Origin: Bacteroidota bacterium
Lineage (GTDB): Bacteria; Bacteroidota; Bacteroidia; Flavobacteriales_F; PHOS-HE28
Assembly: GCA_023418095.1 (NCBI GenBank)
Contig: JAEZDL010000221.1
Coordinates: forward strand, 1 to 9,833
Direction: 5' to 3'
DNA: 9,833 nucleotides
A program made the position numbers and the translations under genes. The notes below the pieces were generated by a model that saw only the letters and a list, made by a program, of their open reading frames with translations, had not been told where the DNA came from and ran no database searches. Position 1 is the first letter of the stretch; each line of letters opens with the position of its first letter. Below, piece after piece: positions 7,313 to 9,833 of the stretch.

Positions 7313-8071
7313 TCAGGGCAATTTGAACAAGATCTCCATCTCCATTTGCGTGCGGACACGCTTGCCATCGGCGATGCCCGGCCGCCATTGCATCGATCGC
7401 AACACGCGGATCGCTTCAGGCACACAGCCGCCGCCCAGATCGGTGGTCGAATGCATATTTGAAAGATTTCCGCTCGGCTCAACAACGAAGCGCACTTTCA
7501 CCGGACCCTGGATGTTCCTGCGCAACGCTTCAGGCGGATAGTGCAGATGCTGCCGGCACCAATCGGGAACACCGGCAACTCCTTTCGGGATGAGCGGTTG
7601 CGGCGGATCGGCAACGTGCGATGCCGGGTGCGCAATTGAGGATCGCAGGACCGGAAGCGCTGCGATCTGTGGGTCGATCTGCTTGCGTTTCTTCAACGAT
7701 CGCCGGTACTCGCGCGGATCGAATTTCACCACCAGTGAATGTTCGGCATCCACGGGAAGATCACCGATCGAAGCGGGCAGCCACTGCACCAGCCGGGCCA
7801 GCCGAAGCGCTTCGGCATCGCACGCAGCCTCCAGCGTTTTCCAGACGTGCAGGTCCTGCACCGATCCATCGGTCATCACATTGAACTTCAGCCAGACTTC
7901 ACCTCTGATCTCCTTTTCCAGCGCTTGCTGCGGATAGACCATTTCCTGTGCGAAGAATTCCTCCATCGATGGTAGGCCATCAATTGGCCGCGGCATTATG
8001 AAGCCTTGCGAATGGGCCGGAATGAACGGGAGGAGAAGCGCGATCGGAAAGAGGAAGCAGACCAGGCTCAT
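7313..8071 (-). CDS. Exported protein with two TonB C-terminal-like domains
   Basis: A 252-residue protein. Residues 1-22 (MSLVCFLFPIALLLPFIPAH plus SQ) form a signal peptide or anchor. Two copies of the TonB C-terminal fold follow, at about 40-120 and 166-252. Both share the pattern YPxxALxxxIxGxVxxxFxV, a Gly turn, an EAxRL helix and a WxP element (VYPQQALEKEIRGEVWLKF and HYPPEALRRNIQGPVKVRF). Single-domain members energise TonB-dependent receptors or serve as periplasmic or envelope binding modules. There is no ExbB/ExbD neighbour and no long proline linker, so an energiser role is not supported. The frame extends upstream to 8200 but would then cover the divergent Smr start and hide the signal peptide, so I chose the ATG at 8071. 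Only 25 bp separate it from the Smr gene. I see no -7 box for it on the minus strand. Confidence 0.85.
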   Translation of the reverse strand: MSLVCFLFPIALLLPFIPAHSQGFIMPRPIDGLPSMEEFFAQEMVYPQQALEKEIRGEVWLKFNVMTDGSVQDLHVWKTLEAACDAEALRLARLVQWLPASIGDLPVDAEHSLVVKFDPREYRRSLKKRKQIDPQIAALPVLRSSIAHPASHVADPPQPLIPKGVAGVPDWCRQHLHYPPEALRRNIQGPVKVRFVVEPSGNLSNMHSTTDLGGGCVPEAIRVLRSMQWRPGIADGKRVRTQMEMEILFKLP

Positions 8072-8084
8072 GGGTGAATGCCCG

Positions 8085-8093
8085 TAAATTTGC
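8085..8093 (+). promoter_or_regulatory. -7 box upstream of the Smr-domain gene
   Basis: TAAATTTGC is an exact match to TAnnTTTG with the usual trailing C. Its first T is 12 nt before the ATG at 8097, the same spacing as in the DUF2279 gene, so the mRNA is probably leaderless. It occupies the 25-bp gap between two divergent genes. A -33 TTTG at the expected distance is not evident. Confidence 0.5.
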
Positions 8094-8096
8094 AGC

Positions 8097-8681
8097 ATGC
8101 CGCCGAAATTCCAAATTGGTGACCACGTTGCCTTCGTGGATGAAGTTGGCGGCGGTACGGTGATCGAGATCCTGGGTGCCACGCATGTAAAATTGCGCAC
8201 TTATGATGGATTTGAGATCGATCGTGCCGTGAAAGGTTTGGTGCATGATCTGCGCGGAAAGGAACACGTTCTGTACAAGGTGACGGAACATCAGGCGGGC
8301 ATGGTGGCGGCCAACGATCTGCTGGAAGAGAAGCGTAGACGCAACGTAGTGTCCCGGCCGGGTAAAACCCCTAAGAAGCCTGAGGACAACAGCGTTGCCG
8401 AAGTGGATCTGCACCTGCATGAACTGATCGATGACGAACGTCAACTCAGCGACGCCGAGAAACTGTCGTATCAACTTTCATTCTTTGAACGCCGATTGAA
8501 CGCAGCGATCCGTGACGGTAAAAAGAAGCTGATCGTGATCCATGGAGTGGGTGAGGGGATCTTGCGCGAGGAAGTAAGAAAGATGCTCCAGTATTACGAC
8601 AATGTGCAGTTCCACGATGCGGACATGCGCAAGTACGGCGTGGGTGCCACCGAGGTGCTAATTTTGCGATCGAAGTTCTAA
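8097..8681 (+). CDS. Short DUF2027/Smr-domain protein
   Basis: A 194-residue cytoplasmic protein. Residues 1-60 (KFQIGDHVAFVDEVGGGTVI and on) match the N-terminal beta-rich segment of the Bacteroidota DUF2027 family. Residues about 102-194 are a Smr domain with the DLHLHEL motif (104-110), the helix before it, HGVGEGILR (149-157) and the closing YGVGATEVLIL (180-190). Smr domains of MutS2 and related proteins bind or nick nucleic acid, with the HGxGxGxLR loop involved; a role in DNA recombination control or ribosome rescue is known for relatives but is unproven here. Typical DUF2027-Smr proteins, as I remember them, are about 300-350 residues. This one lacks the middle domain, with a basic, lysine/arginine-rich linker (about 78-98) joining the two ends. 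The frame is clean, so this looks like a true short form. The start fits the family and the -7 box. Confidence 0.88.
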   Translation: MPPKFQIGDHVAFVDEVGGGTVIEILGATHVKLRTYDGFEIDRAVKGLVHDLRGKEHVLYKVTEHQAGMVAANDLLEEKRRRNVVSRPGKTPKKPEDNSVAEVDLHLHELIDDERQLSDAEKLSYQLSFFERRLNAAIRDGKKKLIVIHGVGEGILREEVRKMLQYYDNVQFHDADMRKYGVGATEVLILRSKF

Positions 8682-8687
8682 GAGAAT

Positions 8688-8750
8688 GGTTGGAGGTTGT
8701 ATGTTGAAGGTTGAATTCCCAACCTCCAACCTCCAGCCTCCAGCCTCCAA
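8688..8750. repeat. Heptamer (CCTCCAR) tandem repeat with 12-bp perfect inverted repeat
   Basis: GGTTGGAGGTTG at 8688-8699 is matched exactly by CAACCTCCAACC at 8720-8731, which would form a 12-bp stem. A second GTTG-rich copy (GTTGAAGGTTGAA) lies in the loop at about 8703-8714. The right arm continues as four contiguous 7-bp units CCTCCAA, CCTCCAG, CCTCCAG, CCTCCAA (8723-8750). Short GTTGAAGGTTGAA-type repeats of this style are frequent between Bacteroidota genes. It starts 7 bp after the Smr stop and ends about 12 bp before the RNase P RNA, so it may help end Smr transcription. It lacks a T-tract. Confidence 0.75.
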
Positions 8751-8761
8751 CACGTTCCTTC

Positions 8762-9211
8762 ACATCCTGTGCATCGCTCCATCGCTCTTCCGCAAGGGAG
8801 GGAGGAAAGTCCGGGCAGCGTAGGGCACCGTGCTTCCTAACGGGAAGGGACATCACTGGCGACGGTGGTGTTACAGAAAGTGCCGCAGAAAGGGAGACCG
8901 CCGATCCACGCAAGTGGAGGCAAGGGTGAAAAGGTGGTCCCGCCTTCGCGTGGGATAGCGCGCTTCGGCGCGTGAAGTAAGAGACCACCAGCATCGCTGG
9001 CGACAGCGGTGGCTTGGTAAACCTCACGGGCTGAAAGGCCATGTATACCGGAAGTCCGCCGAAAGGTGGCCGTGGATCGTCCGTCCTTGTGGCGCAAGCC
9101 GCATTCCGGAGGGTAGGCCGATAGAGGCGAAGGGTGACCTTCGTCCCAGATAGATGATGGAGATCCGCCGCAAGGCGTTTACAGAACCCGGCTTACAGAT
9201 GCACAGGTGAT
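8762..9211 (+). ncRNA. rnpB: RNase P RNA, bacterial type A
   Basis: This is the catalytic RNA of RNase P, which with the RnpA protein cuts the 5' leader from pre-tRNA. Conserved blocks appear in the right order: GGAGGAAAGTCCGGGC (8801-8816), AGGGTGAAAAGGTG (8923-8936), GTAAGAG (8977-8983), GGTAAACCTCACGGG (about 9016-9030), the L15 GGGTAGG segment that contacts tRNA CCA (about 9111-9117), then AGATAGATGAT and ACAGAACCCGGCTTACAG (9181-9198). The P1 stem that closes the molecule is CCTGTGCATC (8766-8775) with GATGCACAGG (9198-9207), which sets the ends to within a few bases. P12 is long: GGTGGTC (8933-8939) pairs with GACCACC (8983-8989) and encloses a hairpin CGCGC-TTCG-GCGCG (8959-8972). Shadow reading frames here are not genes. 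No clear promoter lies directly upstream; a TAATTTTGC at 8659-8667, inside the Smr gene, is a possible -7 box. Confidence 0.97.
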
Positions 9212-9217
9212 AAATGG

Positions 9218-9248
9218 AAGGCCTTGTTGCCATTGGCGATGAGGCCTT
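9218..9248 (+). terminator. Hairpin terminator behind rnpB
   Basis: A continuous 14-bp stem: 9218-9231 pairs with 9235-9248 around a 3-nt loop ATT. The outer seven pairs (AAGGCCT/AGGCCTT) are perfect Watson-Crick, and the inner part includes three G-T wobbles. It starts 10 bases after the end of the P1 stem. Only a few T bases (9247-9249) follow, so it is an imperfect intrinsic terminator, but its position strongly suggests it defines or protects the rnpB 3' end. Confidence 0.65.
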
Positions 9249-9352
9249 TCGCCATTGTAACATCTGTGATCGCGATCGGCGGTTCGGAAAGAGGAACGGC
9301 TTTTGAATGAGCGGTCCGATCGATCCAAACGAGCGATCTTTAGGCCCTGCGA

Positions 9353-9833
9353 ATGATCCGATCGGTCCTTTTACTTCTTGGGATCCTTTTCATTTTTTCT
9401 GCTACGGCGCAGGAAATGATCACGATCCATGGTCGCGTGAACGCCGGTGGACCCGATCGGAATTTCTATGACCTGATGATCGTGAACAAGCGCACCCGAT
9501 CGGGCACTTTCGGAAATGCAGATGGTACGTTCACTGTACGTGCATTACAGACAGATACTTTGATGATCGGTTCGATCGGTCACCAAACGATCTGGATCAC
9601 AATGGCGGACAGTCTCCCAAAAGCGAGCTATGAAGTGGAACTGCGGTTACGACCGATCAGCGTGCAACTCGCAGAAGTGGAGATCTTGCCGGAACGCAAC
9701 TTGCGCGAGATCCAGAAGGATATTGACAGGCTCGGTTACAAGGAGAGCGATTATCGTATAAGCACCGTGAACGCATTGGAAAGTCCGATCACGTTCCTTT
9801 ATCAGGAATTCAGCCGTCGCGAAAGAAGTAAGA
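9353..9833 (+). CDS. Secreted carboxypeptidase-regulatory-like domain protein, 3' end outside window
   Basis: From ATG 9353 an open frame of 160 codons runs off the window end. Residues 1-20 (MIRSVLLLLGILFIFSATAQ) form a clear signal peptide. Residues about 24-100 (ITIHGRVNAGG...NKRTRSGTFGNADGTFTVRA...DTLMIGSIGHQT) follow the pattern of the carboxypeptidase-D regulatory-like beta-sandwich: an IxGxV opening, a G-x-FGNxDGxF turn, then a 'tells of a shared surface' DTLMIGSIG strand. The next part (LRPISVQLAEVEILPERN) resembles the strand leading out of such domains in Bacteroidota. Such domains open many surface proteins, including TonB-dependent receptors, but the C-terminal part that would tell is missing, and the residues after about 115 are not diagnostic. 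A weak -7-like TAGGCCCTG begins 12 nt upstream. Bases 9249-9352 hold no gene that I can support. Confidence 0.82.
   Translation, partial: MIRSVLLLLGILFIFSATAQEMITIHGRVNAGGPDRNFYDLMIVNKRTRSGTFGNADGTFTVRALQTDTLMIGSIGHQTIWITMADSLPKASYEVELRLRPISVQLAEVEILPERNLREIQKDIDRLGYKESDYRISTVNALESPITFLYQEFSRRERSK

Noticed and set aside
8072..8200. N-terminal extension of the TonB-domain gene to 8200
   Set aside because: It would overlap the Smr gene start and bury the signal peptide; the ATG at 8071 fits better.
8688..8750. Possible CRISPR array
   Set aside because: Units are only 7 bp and contiguous, with no spacers and no cas genes nearby.
8711..9263. Several short open frames on both strands in the RNase P RNA region
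   Set aside because: They coincide with conserved RNase P RNA blocks and paired stems and encode no recognisable protein.
9307..9420. Open frame from the ATG at 9307, overlapping the start of the last gene
   Set aside because: It has no family resemblance and is out of frame with the signal-peptide-containing frame starting at 9353.

Overview
The window looks like chromosomal DNA from a GC-balanced member of the Bacteroidota, probably a Flavobacteriales-type lineage. Four things support this. There is a secreted FG-GAP protein with a C-terminal type IX secretion (Por) sorting domain. There are DUF2279 and DUF2027/Smr proteins of the kind common in that phylum. Start codons lack Shine-Dalgarno sequences, and Bacteroidota-like -7 boxes (TAnnTTTG or the variant TAnnTTCG) lie just upstream of several of them. 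This assignment is inferred from family recognition; no search was run.

Layout, left to right. A complete phosphomannomutase/phosphoglucomutase gene (39-1445, +) is followed by a two-gene type II toxin-antitoxin module (1487-2016, +) whose genes overlap by GTGA. A 158-bp gap (2017-2174) between converging genes holds two hairpin-forming dispersed-type repeats. A 3.6-kb minus-strand gene (2175-5741) encodes a 1188-residue exported protein with 14 FG-GAP repeats and a type IX sorting tail. Divergent from it is a DUF2279 envelope protein (5811-6734, +), whose end overlaps by 10 bp the end of a NUDIX hydrolase (6725-7291, -). Upstream of the NUDIX gene on the same strand is an exported protein with two TonB C-terminal domains (7313-8071, -). 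Divergent from that, 25 bp away, is a short DUF2027/Smr protein (8097-8681, +). A heptamer-repeat intergenic element (8688-8750) leads into the RNase P RNA gene rnpB (about 8762-9211, +), with a 14-bp-stem hairpin terminator just behind it. The window ends inside a secreted protein with an N-terminal carboxypeptidase-regulatory-like domain (9353-9833, +, 3' truncated).

These are mostly unrelated housekeeping and cell-envelope genes in short transcription units. The functional couplings I can support are the toxin-antitoxin pair and, weakly, the TonB-domain/NUDIX pair (21-bp gap, same strand). I do not see a clear novel multi-gene system. The most unusual signals are genome-style: a large excess of the tetramer GATC in coding and non-coding DNA alike, and a -7-like box placed 12-14 nt before the start codon of four genes, which suggests leaderless transcripts.
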